Source: DASYLJ01 sp964432595 (lineage in GTDB: Bacteria > Desulfobacterota > Binatia > DP-6). Taken from it: a DNA stretch of 64,000 nt. Positions 44,445 through 53,930 of the stretch are shown in pieces; within the stretch, counting starts at the first letter, position 1, and each line of letters opens with the position of its first letter. A program made the translations under genes and the position numbers. The DNA lies in assembly GCA_964432595.1 (NCBI GenBank), contig CAYSOF010000017.1, positions 1-64,000 of the forward strand. The letters run 5' to 3'. The notes beneath the pieces are model-generated. The model ran no database searches and had not been told where the DNA came from. It was given only the letters and a program-made list of their open reading frames with translations.

Positions 44445-45823
44445 GCGGGCTCCGTGCGATCGATACGGCCGGTGGCGCGGCCCCGGGCGAACAGGAGATC
44501 GACCGTGTCGCCGGGCGTGAGCGCCGTCGCATCATGTACCACCGGACCGCCGGCATCGCCACGCCGGACGATCGCGTACCCGCGGGCGAGGCAGGCGAGC
44601 GGCGACAGCGCCTCGAGCCGGCTCGTCGCGCGGGCGACGTCCGCGCGCGCGTCGCGCAGCCGGACGTCGAGCGCGAAGGCCAGGCGGCCGGCGAGGACGT
44701 CGAGCCGGCCGCGCGCCTGCGCGAGCTGCGCCGTCGGCCCGGAGCGCTCGAGCCGCTGCGCCAGGCCGCGCAGCTCGCGCCGCTCCCACGCCACCCGCCG
44801 GCCGAGGCCCTGGCGGAGCCGGCCGCTCAGGTCGTCGAGCCGCAGCGCCAGCTGGTCGACGCGACGGCGCGGGCTGCCGAGACCGCGCGCCAGCAGGCGG
44901 AGATGCTCCTGCGCGCGCCCGACGCGGCGGCGGAGCGCGGCGCGCAGCGCCGTCCGCGCGACGTCGAGCTGCGCCACGAGGGCCTCGCGGTCGGGAACGA
45001 CCAGCGCCGCCGCGGCCGTCGGCGTGGGGGCGCGTACGTCGGCGACGAAGTCGGCGATGGTGACGTCGACCTCGTGCCCGACGGCCGACACGACGGGGAT
45101 GCGCGACGCCGCGATCGCGCGCGCGACGACCTCCTCGTTGAACGCCCAGAGGTCCTCGAGCGAGCCGCCGCCGCGCCCGACGATGAGCACGTCGACGCCC
45201 GGCACGCGGTTCATGTCGCGAATGCCCGCGGCGATCTCCGCCGCCGCCCCCTCGCCCTGCACACGGACCGCACGCACCAGCACGCGCGCGAGCGGCCAGC
45301 GCCGTCGCAGCACCACGCGCATGTCGTGGATCACCGCCCCGTGACGCGCGGTGACGATGCCGACGGTGCGCGGATGCGTCGGCAGCGGCCGCTTGCGCTC
45401 GGCCGCGAAGAGCCCCTCCGCGTCGAGCCGCTGCTTCAGCTGATCGAACGCCAGCCGGAGCGCGCCGAGGCCGCGCGGCTCCATCGCCTCGACGTACAGC
45501 TGCAGCTGCCCGCGCTGCGGGTACATGGCGAGGCGGCCGAGCACGACGACGTCCATCCCGTCGCGCGGCTGGAACGGCAGCGTCTGCGCGGCGCTGCGGA
45601 ACATGACCGCCTGGAGCTGCGCCTGCTCGTCCTTGAGCGTGCAGTACAGGTGCCCGGACGGCGCGATCTTGACGTTCGACAGCTCGCCGCCGACCCAGAC
45701 CGCGCCGACGCTCGTCTCGAGCGCCTTCTGGACCAGGAACGTGAGCTGCGAGATCGTGAGGATGCGCGGCGTGGAGCGGGAGCCGGGCATCGTCGGACCG
45801 GACGGGCCGCGGGAGCGGATCAC
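44441..45823 (-). CDS. xseA: Exodeoxyribonuclease VII large subunit
   Basis: A 460-residue protein. An OB-fold DNA-binding domain (ILTISQLTFLVQKALET to about residue 115) precedes the catalytic region GIVTARHGAVIHDMRVVLRR, VLIVGRGGGSLEDLWAFNEE and AVGHEVDVTIADF. A helical region and a C-terminal LARGYAIVRRG motif finish it. GTG 45823 overlaps the ctpA stop; ATG 45790 gives a more typical N-terminus and is a real alternative. Confidence 0.94.
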   Translation of the reverse strand: MIRSRGPSGPTMPGSRSTPRILTISQLTFLVQKALETSVGAVWVGGELSNVKIAPSGHLYCTLKDEQAQLQAVMFRSAAQTLPFQPRDGMDVVVLGRLAMYPQRGQLQLYVEAMEPRGLGALRLAFDQLKQRLDAEGLFAAERKRPLPTHPRTVGIVTARHGAVIHDMRVVLRRRWPLARVLVRAVRVQGEGAAAEIAAGIRDMNRVPGVDVLIVGRGGGSLEDLWAFNEEVVARAIAASRIPVVSAVGHEVDVTIADFVADVRAPTPTAAAALVVPDREALVAQLDVARTALRAALRRRVGRAQEHLRLLARGLGSPRRRVDQLALRLDDLSGRLRQGLGRRVAWERRELRGLAQRLERSGPTAQLAQARGRLDVLAGRLAFALDVRLRDARADVARATSRLEALSPLACLARGYAIVRRGDAGGPVVHDATALTPGDTVDLLFARGRATGRIDRTEPA

Positions 45824-47214
45824 TCCTCGCGCTTCGCGACGAACGTCTTGAAGACCTGCCAGCTCTTGAGCAGCTCGAGCGCGCGATCGAGCTGGGGATC
45901 CTTGCCGAGGTCGCCCTCGTGCACGTCGGGATCCTCGATGGGCAGCTCGGCGGGCACCACGCCGTCGGGCGTCTCGCCGTCCGCGGGGACCGCCTGGGCG
46001 GGCTCGTCCTTCTTGCCCTTGTCGCCGTTCTCTTCGGGATGCTCGAGGTGGCGCGGCAGGTTCGCCTCGCGCAGCAACGCGCCGTTCTTCTCGGCGCTGG
46101 CGGCCTGCTTGCTCTGCTCCATGCTGATGTCGGGCACGATGCCCGTCGCCTGGATGGAGCGGCCGCTCGGGGTGAAGTAGCGCGCGGTCGTGAGCCGCAA
46201 TGCCGACGTGTCGTCGAGCGGCAGGATCGTCTGCACGGAGCCTTTGCCGAACGTGGTGGTGCCGAGGACGAGCGCACGCTTGTGATCCTGCAGGGCGCCG
46301 GCGACGATTTCCGACGCGCTGGCGCTCCCGCCGTTCACGAGCACGACCATCGGGAAGTCGCTCCAGGTCGACGCCTTGTGCGCGAAGTACTTCTGCTTCT
46401 GGTTCTCGAGACGGCCGTCCGTGTAGACGATCAGGCCGGAGTCGAGGAAGATGTCCGCCACCTTGACGGCCTGCGTGAGGAGGCCGCCGGGATTGTTCCG
46501 CAGGTCGAGCACGAGGCCCTGCAGCCCGCCCGACTCCTTGTCGAGGTCGCGCAGCGCCTTCAGCACGTCGTCGTCGGTGCGCTCCTGGAACTGCGTCAGA
46601 CGAAGGTAGCCGTAACCACCCTCGAGCAGCTTCGCCTTGACGCTCTGGATCTTGATGACCTCGCGCGTCAGCGTGACGTCGAGGAGCTTGGCCGGGTTCT
46701 CACGCTTGATCGTGAGCTTCACCTTCGTGCCCTTCGGGCCGCGCATCTTTTTGACGGCATCGACGAGGGTCATGTCCTTGGTGAAGTCGCCGTCGATCTT
46801 GAGGATGACGTCCTGGGCCTTGATGCCGGCGCGGTCGGCGGGCGTGTCCTCGATGGGCGCCACGACCGTCAGCATGCCGCTGCGGTTCGTGATCTCGATG
46901 CCGAGGCCGCCGAAGCTGCCCTTCGTCTCGACCTGCAGCTCCTTGTAGAGCTCGGGCGTGAGGTAGGCGCTGTGCGGATCCAGCGAGGTGAGCATGCCGT
47001 TGATGGCACCCTCGACCAGCTTCTTCGGATCGGTCGTCTCGACGTAGTTCTTCTGGATGATCGCGAGGACGTTGGTGAACGTCTCGAGGTCTTCGTAGAT
47101 CTCCTGGGGGGCGGCGCCGACCTTGTCGATCCCACGGCCGCTGGACAGCAGGACTGCGAGGATCACTCCCAACGGGATTGCGAGTGCCAAGCCGGTGCGC
47201 CGATTGCCCTTCAT
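45820..47214 (-). CDS. ctpA: C-terminal processing protease (S41 family)
   Basis: A 464-residue periplasmic protease anchored by an N-terminal segment (about 8-24, LALAIPLGVILAVLLSS). A PDZ domain (about 100-175, GGLGIEITNRSG, AGIKAQDVILKI) and the S41 catalytic core follow, with Ser in VNGGSASASEI (about 297-301) and Lys324 (TTFGKGS). The C-terminal 80 residues are acidic and probably disordered. It processes or degrades envelope proteins. Ribosome site GAGG precedes ATG 47214. First gene of the ctpA-to-DUF952 operon. Confidence 0.95.
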   Translation of the reverse strand: MKGNRRTGLALAIPLGVILAVLLSSGRGIDKVGAAPQEIYEDLETFTNVLAIIQKNYVETTDPKKLVEGAINGMLTSLDPHSAYLTPELYKELQVETKGSFGGLGIEITNRSGMLTVVAPIEDTPADRAGIKAQDVILKIDGDFTKDMTLVDAVKKMRGPKGTKVKLTIKRENPAKLLDVTLTREVIKIQSVKAKLLEGGYGYLRLTQFQERTDDDVLKALRDLDKESGGLQGLVLDLRNNPGGLLTQAVKVADIFLDSGLIVYTDGRLENQKQKYFAHKASTWSDFPMVVLVNGGSASASEIVAGALQDHKRALVLGTTTFGKGSVQTILPLDDTSALRLTTARYFTPSGRSIQATGIVPDISMEQSKQAASAEKNGALLREANLPRHLEHPEENGDKGKKDEPAQAVPADGETPDGVVPAELPIEDPDVHEGDLGKDPQLDRALELLKSWQVFKTFVAKREE

Positions 47215-47235
47215 CGAAACCTCGCGATGCCCGGC

Positions 47236-47264
47236 ACTATACGTGTCGAGGCGCGGAGAGGAAA
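47236..47264 (-). promoter_or_regulatory. Predicted promoter of ctpA (TTTCCT type)
   Basis: TTTCCT (47264-47259), 17 nt, TATAGT (47241-47236), leaving a 21-nt leader with a GAGG ribosome site. The -10 is one of the best in the window. Confidence 0.45.
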
Positions 47265-47278
47265 ACAATTCGTTCGTC

Positions 47279-47805
47279 CTAGTCCCCCGTATGGGACGGG
47301 GCAAGGCCGTCTCCGGCGTCGAGCAGCTTTTCGATGGCCGCCACCTGTGCCGGCGCCAACCAATCGCGCGGGCCGATGATCCGCTCGACGACCCGTCCCT
47401 CCCGGTCGATGAGGAAGCTCTCCGGGTAGCCCCACACCTGGTAGCGGTCGCCGACCTGATGCTCGGGGTCGACCAGGACCGGGAACGTCAGCTTCAGCTG
47501 CTGGACGAAGGGTTCGACCAGTGCCCGGCCGCCTTCGTCCTGGCTGACGGCGAGGAGCACGAAGCCGCGGTCCTTCAGCTGCAGCCACAGCTTTTCCATG
47601 GACGGCATCTCCTCGCGGCACGGCGGGCACCACGTCGTCCACAGGTTGAGCAGCACCACCTTGCCGCGGAACGCGGACAATCGGACCGCCTGGCCGCTCA
47701 GGTCGGGCACCGCGAAGTCCGCCGCGAGCGCCGGCGTGCGCGAGCGCATCGCGAGCAACCCCAGCACCGCGGCGAGCCCGATGGCCGCGGTGACCACCCC
47801 GATGA

Positions 47806-47827
<22 letters not shown>
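47279..47827 (-). CDS. TlpA/ResA-like thiol-disulfide oxidoreductase
   Basis: A 182-residue protein. One N-terminal membrane anchor (GLIIGVVTAAIGLAAVLGLL) puts the thioredoxin fold in the periplasm. The active site is NLWTTWCPPCREEMP, followed by GYPESFLIDREG with the cis-proline strand. It resembles ResA/CcmG proteins that reduce apocytochrome c or other disulfides, but no cytochrome genes are adjacent. Its start overlaps the lgt 3' end by 22 nt, so the two are coupled. Confidence 0.92.
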
Positions 47828-48576
<749 letters not shown>

Positions 48577-48652
48577 CCGTCGCGCGACTCTACCGGAGCA
48601 CTTCCAGGCGCGCCACTCGCACCCCCATGTCGATCGTGCTTTAACGCGACGC

Positions 48653-49102
48653 GTGCGAGCCGTGGTGCAGCGGGTGCGCGAGGCGCGCGTCGACGTCGAC
48701 GGCGAGACGGTCGGCGCCATCGGCCGCGGGCTCTGCGTGCTCCTCGGCGTCACGGCCGACGACTCCGACGCCGACGCCGATCGCCTCTGCCGCAAGGTCG
48801 TCGGGCTGCGCGTGTTCGATGACGACGCCGGGCAGATGAACCGCGGTCTCGACGACGTCGGCGGCGAGCTCCTGGTCGTCTCGCAGTTCACGCTGTACGG
48901 CGACTGCCGCAAGGGCCGGCGGCCGTCGTTCGCCGCCGCGGCGCCGGCCGAGCAGGCGCGCACCCTCTACGAGCGCTTCGTCGCCACGGCACGCGCCGAG
49001 CGCGTCGCCGTCGCGACCGGCCGCTTCCAGGCGCACATGGCCGTGTCGCTCGTGAACGACGGACCGGTGACGCTGATCCTCGACACGGAGGCGCTGAGCT
49101 GA
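48653..49102 (+). CDS. dtd: D-aminoacyl-tRNA deacylase
   Basis: A 149-residue protein that hydrolyses D-aminoacyl-tRNAs. It starts VRAVVQRVREARVDVDGETV, has SQFTLYGDCRKGRRPSF in the centre and the Gly-cis-Pro motif in NDGPVTLILDT at the C-terminus. GTG start 48653; a TTTAAC -10-like box ends 7 nt upstream. The stop overlaps the next ATG (TGATG). Confidence 0.94.
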   Translation: MRAVVQRVREARVDVDGETVGAIGRGLCVLLGVTADDSDADADRLCRKVVGLRVFDDDAGQMNRGLDDVGGELLVVSQFTLYGDCRKGRRPSFAAAAPAEQARTLYERFVATARAERVAVATGRFQAHMAVSLVNDGPVTLILDTEALS

Positions 49103-49566
49103 TGCCGCGCGCCGGCTTCACCGCGATCCACTCCGGCACGATCCGTTTCGGGCGCGACGGCAACTGGTACTGCGACGGCGAGATCATCCCGAACCGCGCC
49201 ATCTGCCGTCTGTACGCGCGCGCGATGACGGTCGGCGACGACGGCGTCGCGCGCCTCGAGCTGGGCGAGGATCGGGCGAAGGTCGAGATCGAGGACACGC
49301 CGTGGGTCGTCGCCGGCGTCGACGGCACGCCGGGCGGCGGTTTCACCGTGCGCCTGAACGACGAGACCGCCGAGCCGCTCGACCCCGCGACGCTGCGCGT
49401 GGCCGCCGACAACGTCCTCTATTGCCGGGTGAAGGGTGGCCGTCACGAGGCCCGCTTCCTGCGTCCGGCGTACTACGAGCTCATGCGCCACGCCGAGCCC
49501 GGCCGCGGTGGTGCCGTCGAGCTGCCGGTGGGCGGCACGCGCGTCGCGCTGCCCGCCCCGTCCTGA
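49102..49566 (+). CDS. DUF1285-like protein
   Basis: A 154-residue cytosolic protein. GTIRFGRDGNWYCDGEIIPN, then RLYARAMTVGDDG and KVEIEDTPWVV resemble DUF1285 proteins, which have a WY-x-G start and an EDTPW central motif. Function unknown. ATG overlaps the dtd stop (TGATG) and trmL starts 4 nt after its stop, so it belongs to a dtd-DUF1285-trmL unit. Confidence 0.78.
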   Translation: MPRAGFTAIHSGTIRFGRDGNWYCDGEIIPNRAICRLYARAMTVGDDGVARLELGEDRAKVEIEDTPWVVAGVDGTPGGGFTVRLNDETAEPLDPATLRVAADNVLYCRVKGGRHEARFLRPAYYELMRHAEPGRGGAVELPVGGTRVALPAPS

Positions 49567-49570
49567 CGCC

Positions 49571-50023
49571 GTGCATGTCGTCCTCGTGGAGCCGGAGATC
49601 CCTCCGAACACCGGATCGATCGGCCGGCTCTGCGTCGCCACCAACACACCGCTCCATCTCATCGAGCCGCTCGGCTTCGTGATCGACGACAAGCACCTCC
49701 GTCGTGCGGGGCTCGACTACTGGCAGCACATCGACGTCACGCGGCACGCGAGCTGGGAGGCGTTCCGGTCGGCGCGGCCACCGGGTCGCATCCTCTGCTT
49801 CGCCGCGCGCGCGCCGGCGTCGTACGCGTCCGTCGCGTACCGTCCCGACGACCTCCTCGTCTTCGGCGGCGAGAGCCGCGGGCTGCCCCCGGGGATCCGG
49901 GCGGCCCATGCCGACGACCTCTACGGCATCCCCATCGAGAGCCCGCACGTGCGCAGCCTGAACCTCGCCACCGCCGTCGCGATCGTCCTCTTCGAGGCGC
50001 GCCGCCAGCAGGGGCTCGCATGA
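49571..50023 (+). CDS. trmL: tRNA (cytidine/uridine-34 2'-O)-methyltransferase TrmL
   Basis: A 150-residue SPOUT-class enzyme. VHVVLVEPEIPPNTGSIGRL is the N-terminal family block; DDLLVFGGESRGLPP and YGIPIESPHVRSLNLATAVA form the knotted SAM-binding C-terminal part. It modifies the wobble base of leucine tRNAs in E. coli. GTG start at 49571. The stop overlaps the next gene's ATG. Confidence 0.94.
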   Translation: MHVVLVEPEIPPNTGSIGRLCVATNTPLHLIEPLGFVIDDKHLRRAGLDYWQHIDVTRHASWEAFRSARPPGRILCFAARAPASYASVAYRPDDLLVFGGESRGLPPGIRAAHADDLYGIPIESPHVRSLNLATAVAIVLFEARRQQGLA

Positions 50024-50844
50024 TGCGGCGCCTGCTGCCGATCGTCCTCGTGCTGCTGTCCGCGTGCTCCTCGATCCCGCAGCCGCGCTCGTCGGCCTAT
50101 CACGGCTCCGACGCCGACCTCGGCGTGACGCGCGTGGTGCACGGCACGCTGATCGTCGAGCTGACGGGCACGCGCCTCCTCGTCGACCCGTGGTTCCACT
50201 CGAGCCTGACGCTGCGCCAGGCGGAGGCGCTCGGTCTGATGCCGGACGCGCTGCCGACGTTCGCCGCGGTGCTCCTCACCGACGACGACAGCGACCACTT
50301 CGACGCGTCGATCTTGACGACGCTGGCGGCATCCGTGCCGCGCGCCGTCGTCCCGCCGTCGCTGCGCGACCGCGCGGCGTCGGTCGGCTTCAAGGAAGTG
50401 ATCGCGCTGCGCCCGTGGGAGAAGGCGACGATCGACGGCGCGACGATCACGGCGGTGCCGACGATGTCCGGTGCGACGGAGAGCGGCTACGTCGCGGAGA
50501 AGAACGGCGTCCGCGCCTTCGTCGCGCCCGCGCGCACCACCCCGGGCGCGCTGGTCGACATCGCGACGGCGTTCCCGTCGCTCGACGTCGCGATGCTGCC
50601 GATCGGCGGCCGCCGCGTGATGGGCGTGCTGCGCGAGATGGACGCGGCGCAGGCGGCGCAGGCGACGGCGACGCTCAAGCCGAAGAAGGTCGTCCCGATC
50701 GGCTACGGCGCGACCGGGGTGCCGCCGTTCGTCTGGTATCCGACCGGCGCCGTCCAGGCCTTCGCCGACGACCTCGCATCCCGCAAGCTCAAGGACCGCC
50801 TGATCGTCCTGCAGCCGGGCGAGAGCTGGCACCGCTACGAGTGA
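50020..50844 (+). CDS. Lipoprotein of the metallo-beta-lactamase fold with altered metal motif
   Basis: A 274-residue protein. MMRRLLPIVLVLLSACSS is a signal peptide plus lipobox. The fold looks like UlaG/MBL proteins: a lone conserved His in GTLIVELTGTRLLVDPWF, then the metal loop. The usual HxHxDH reads LLTDDDSDHFD here, so the first two histidines are Asp. Later FVAPARTTPGA and VAMLPIGGRRVMG match the family. It may bind a different metal or be non-catalytic. It overlaps trmL by ATGA. Confidence 0.78.
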   Translation: MMRRLLPIVLVLLSACSSIPQPRSSAYHGSDADLGVTRVVHGTLIVELTGTRLLVDPWFHSSLTLRQAEALGLMPDALPTFAAVLLTDDDSDHFDASILTTLAASVPRAVVPPSLRDRAASVGFKEVIALRPWEKATIDGATITAVPTMSGATESGYVAEKNGVRAFVAPARTTPGALVDIATAFPSLDVAMLPIGGRRVMGVLREMDAAQAAQATATLKPKKVVPIGYGATGVPPFVWYPTGAVQAFADDLASRKLKDRLIVLQPGESWHRYE

Positions 50845-50910
50845 TTCGGCTTGTCGGGGCCTGTGGCACTGTGGTGTCATCCTCCGTCGAATCGACCGAA
50901 GGGAGGCCCC

Positions 50911-51414
50911 ATGCGCACGATCAGCTCCGTTCTCCTCGTCATGGCCCTCGCAACCGGTGCCCTCGCGGGCCCGATCCCCACGTGGGACAAGAAGCTCGAG
51001 GGCACGAAACGCTTCAAGATCCTGCCTGCGTTCGCGAACGAGGCCGCCATCGACCGCGAGACCGGCCTCCTCTGGGAGCTCACGGCGTCGCCGGGCGCCA
51101 ACTGGCGGGCCGCGCACCGGCACTGCTCGATCAGCAACACGGGCGGCCGCATGGGCTGGCGCCTGCCGGCGCTCGACGAGCTGCTGACCATCGTCGATCC
51201 CGACCGCTCGCCCGCGACCCCTGAGGGCGCGCCGTTCAGCCCGCTCCTGACCGAGCTGTGGACGGCGAACGAAGACCTCGACGACCCGACGACGGCCGTG
51301 AGCGTCGACCTGAACGCGTTCCTGCTCCGCACGCGGTCGAAGAACCTCGCACGGAGCGTGCTCTGCGTACGCGGCGGCCGCGGCTCGACATCGGGCGGAC
51401 GCGCCGGCGACTAG
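50911..51414 (+). CDS. Exported DUF1566-type protein
   Basis: A 167-residue protein. The Sec signal peptide MRTISSVLLVMALATGALAG is followed by a DUF1566/Lcl-like domain: DRETGLLWELTASPGANWRA, GRMGWRLPALDELLTIVD, ELWTANEDLDD, SVLCVRGG. Such domains occur in surface or adhesion-type proteins. A GGGAGG ribosome site 4 nt before ATG 50911 sets the start over an in-frame upstream codon. It ends just before the repeat element. Confidence 0.82.
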   Translation: MRTISSVLLVMALATGALAGPIPTWDKKLEGTKRFKILPAFANEAAIDRETGLLWELTASPGANWRAAHRHCSISNTGGRMGWRLPALDELLTIVDPDRSPATPEGAPFSPLLTELWTANEDLDDPTTAVSVDLNAFLLRTRSKNLARSVLCVRGGRGSTSGGRAGD

Positions 51415-51425
51415 GAGGACCGGTC

Positions 51426-51504
51426 GCGGCGAGGCACGGCCCGCGCACCTCGCCGCAGCGCACGACGAGCGCACCGCAATCAAACCAACCGCTGCGGCGA
51501 GGTG
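51426..51504. repeat. Partial extra arms next to the G-rich inverted-repeat element
   Basis: An 18-nt direct copy of the right-arm sequence lies at 51446-51463 (identical to 51633-51650). It can pair over 14 nt with 51491-51504, and a shorter complementary 9-mer lies at 51427-51435. It looks like the remnant of a second, truncated element or an alternative-pairing set. Confidence 0.65.
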
Positions 51505-51646
51505 TCGCGCGTGGCTCGGGGTAGTGGCCTCCGAGCGAGCGTGTCGGGAGTGAGCGGGTGGGGAAAGGGGGCTGGGTGGTGCCGAGCGAGCGCCACGCGC
51601 AGCCGGAGGTCACCATCCCGAGCCGCGCGCGGCACCTCGCCGCAGC
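51491..51646. repeat. Long inverted-repeat element with conserved G-rich core (copy 2)
   Basis: Arms of 43 nt (51491-51533 and 51604-51646) pair with five mismatches, four of them transitions on opposite arms. The 70-nt core between them has four G-runs on the plus strand (51556-51576) and matches the core of the 30.3-kb element in reverse complement. It lies in the convergent gap between the DUF1566 gene and glpX. No T-run follows. Confidence 0.85.
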
Positions 51647-51652
51647 GCACCA

Positions 51653-52627
51653 CTAGAACTCGACGACGGTGTCCTGGTTGTCCTCGAGCCGCACGGAGTC
51701 GGCGAAGCGGATGAGGCGCTCGCCCAGCGACATGATGACGGAGGACGTGCGCAGGCCGCCGCCGAAGAAGCGGACGCCGCGCATGAACGCCCCGTCGGTC
51801 ACACCGGTCGCGACGAAGAGGATGTCCGGTCCCGGCGCCAGGTCCTTCTCGGTGTAGATGCGCTTCGGGTCGGTGATGCCCATGCGCTTCATGCGCTCTT
51901 CCTGACCGGGCTTCGTCGGGACGAGGCGGCCCTGCATGCCGCCGTTGAGGCAGCGGAGCGCGGCCGCGGCCAGCACGCCTTCCGGCGCGCCGCCCGTACC
52001 CATGACGGCGTGGACGTTCGTGCCGCGCACCGCGGCCGAGATGCCGGCGGAGAGGTCGCCGTCGCCGATCAGCTTGATGCGCGCGCCCGCGGCGCGGATG
52101 TCGGTGATCAACTGCTCGTGGCGCTCGCGGTCGAGTACGATCACGACGAGGTCGTCGACGTCGCGGTTCAGCGCCTTCGCGATCGCCTTCAGGTTGGTCG
52201 CGACCGGCGCGTCGATGTCGATGACGTGCTTCGCCGCCGGGCCGACGCAGATCTTCTCCATGTAGCAGTCGGGGGCGTTCAGCAGCCCGCCCTTGTTCGC
52301 CGCCGCGAGGACGGCGATGGCGCCGGGCGCGCCCGTGGCGCACAGGTTCGTACCCTCGAGCGGGTCGACCGCGATGTCGACCTCGAGGTCGGTGTCGTTC
52401 CAGCGCCCGACCTTCTCGCCGATGTAGAGCATCGGCGCCTCGTCGCGCTCGCCCTCGCCGATGACGACGGTCCCGCGCATGTGCAGGCGGTCCATCGCCT
52501 TCCGCATCGCCTCGACGGCGACGTGGTCGGAATGGCGGCGCTTGCCCTGGCCCATGGTGCGGGCTGCCTCGACGGCGGCCTCCTCGGATACGTGCAGGAA
52601 GTCGCGCGACAGGTCTTCGAGTCTCAT
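51653..52627 (-). CDS. glpX: Class II fructose-1,6-bisphosphatase (GlpX)
   Basis: A 324-residue phosphatase for gluconeogenesis or the Calvin cycle. VVIGEGERDEAPMLYIGE (metal-binding Glu/Asp), DIAVDPLEGTNL, VLDRERHEQLI, GTGGAPEGVLAA and VATGVTDG are in family order. It follows the class I aldolase gene by 28 nt, giving a two-gene gluconeogenic unit. The stop lies 7 nt from the repeat element. Confidence 0.96.
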   Translation of the reverse strand: MRLEDLSRDFLHVSEEAAVEAARTMGQGKRRHSDHVAVEAMRKAMDRLHMRGTVVIGEGERDEAPMLYIGEKVGRWNDTDLEVDIAVDPLEGTNLCATGAPGAIAVLAAANKGGLLNAPDCYMEKICVGPAAKHVIDIDAPVATNLKAIAKALNRDVDDLVVIVLDRERHEQLITDIRAAGARIKLIGDGDLSAGISAAVRGTNVHAVMGTGGAPEGVLAAAALRCLNGGMQGRLVPTKPGQEERMKRMGITDPKRIYTEKDLAPGPDILFVATGVTDGAFMRGVRFFGGGLRTSSVIMSLGERLIRFADSVRLEDNQDTVVEF

Positions 52628-52655
52628 GCCCAGATCCCCCGATCCGAAACCGCCG

Positions 52656-53579
52656 TCACTTCGCGACGCCGGCGTAGATGTCCATCACGCCACGCAGGAA
52701 CTTGAGTGCCTCGTCGTGGGGGCGCTGGAACGAGTTGCGTCCGATGATCGAGCCGAAGCCGCCACCGCCGTTGATGCCGCGGATCTCCTCCATCACGGCG
52801 TCGGTGCCCTTCGCCTCGCCGCCCGAGAAGATGACGATGCGACGGCCGCCGAAAGCGCTCTGCACGACGTGCTTCACGCGCTCGGCGAGCGTGCCGACCG
52901 GGATGCGCTCCTTCTCGTAGACCTTGCGCGCGGCATCCTGCTCGATGTGCGTCGTCGGCGGCTTCACCTTGATCACGTGCGCGCCGAGCTGCGCGGCGAT
53001 CTGCGCCGCGTAGGCGCAGACGTCGATCGCGGTCTCGCCCTCCTTCGAGATGCCCGAGCCGCGCGGGTACGACCACACGACGACGGCGAGGCCCTTGCGC
53101 TTCGCCTCCTCGGTCAGCTCGCGGATCTGGCCGTACATCTCGTTGCGGGCCGACGACGCCGGGTAGATCGTGAAGCCGATCGCGGCGCAGCCGAGGCGGA
53201 GCGCCTCGTCGACCGAGCCCGTCAGCGCGGGGCACGGATCTTTGCCGCCGTACAGGCTGTCCGAGTTGTTGAGCTTCAGGATGAGCGGGATGTCACCGGC
53301 GAACTCCGCGGCGCCCGCCTCGAGGAACCCGAGCGGCGCGGCGTAGGCGTTGCAGCCGGCGTCGATGCCGAGCTGGAAGTGGTAGCGCGGGTCGTAGCCG
53401 GCCGGATTCGGCGCGAAGGAGCGCGCCGGGCCGTGCTCGAACCCCTGGTCGACGGGCAGGATCACCATCTTCCCCGTCCCGCCCAGCCGGCCGTGGTTCA
53501 TCATCCGGGCCAGGTTGGTGAGGGTGCCGGGGTTGTCGCTCCCGTACCAGCTCAGAATCTCTCGGACTCGCTCCTTCAT
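52656..53579 (-). CDS. fbaB: Class I fructose-bisphosphate aldolase (DhnA/FbaB type)
   Basis: A 307-residue archaeal-type class I aldolase. VILPVDQGFEHGPARSF opens the barrel, VIKVKPPTTHIEQDA carries the Schiff-base lysine region, and IVIFSGGEAKGTDAVMEEI and GSIIGRNSFQRP bind phosphate. It interconverts fructose-1,6-bisphosphate with two triose phosphates. GGGGAGAGC precedes the ATG. First gene of the fbaB-glpX pair. Confidence 0.95.
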   Translation of the reverse strand: MKERVREILSWYGSDNPGTLTNLARMMNHGRLGGTGKMVILPVDQGFEHGPARSFAPNPAGYDPRYHFQLGIDAGCNAYAAPLGFLEAGAAEFAGDIPLILKLNNSDSLYGGKDPCPALTGSVDEALRLGCAAIGFTIYPASSARNEMYGQIRELTEEAKRKGLAVVVWSYPRGSGISKEGETAIDVCAYAAQIAAQLGAHVIKVKPPTTHIEQDAARKVYEKERIPVGTLAERVKHVVQSAFGGRRIVIFSGGEAKGTDAVMEEIRGINGGGGFGSIIGRNSFQRPHDEALKFLRGVMDIYAGVAK

Positions 53580-53672
53580 GCTGCTCTCCCCTGTTGGTCG
53601 ATGGATTCGTGACGCTCGGACCCTGCTGCGGTCTTCATCGGCAGATCCACGAAAATCCGTGATCTCCCCGGA

Positions 53673-53930
53673 TCAGCCCCTGCCGCACCGGCCGCCGCCG
53701 CAGTCCGGACGGCCGCAGTGCTCCGTCTCGGCGTGGCGCGCGTAGCCGACGTCCCCGAGCTCGGTCTCGGTCACGAGCCGCAACTCGGCCGGATCGAGCT
53801 CGGAATCGCAGTGGACGCAATGTCGGCGCTCCTCGTCGTGCTCGTCGAGCCGCACCCAGACGAGCACGTCCTTCGTGCAGCGCGCGCAATGCCCGACGGG
53901 AAATCCGCCGTCAAGACGCAGGCCGCTCAT
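53673..53930 (-). CDS. Small zinc-ribbon-like protein
   Basis: An 85-residue protein. HCARCTKDVLVWVRLDEHDE and RRHCVHCDSELDP give two CxxC pairs, a likely zinc ribbon, and a C-terminal HCGRPDCGGGRCGRG tail adds further Cys/His. ATG 53930 overlaps the stop of the Mut7-C gene (ATGA). Function unknown; possibly nucleic-acid binding in partnership with the upstream protein. Confidence 0.72.
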   Translation of the reverse strand: MSGLRLDGGFPVGHCARCTKDVLVWVRLDEHDEERRHCVHCDSELDPAELRLVTETELGDVGYARHAETEHCGRPDCGGGRCGRG

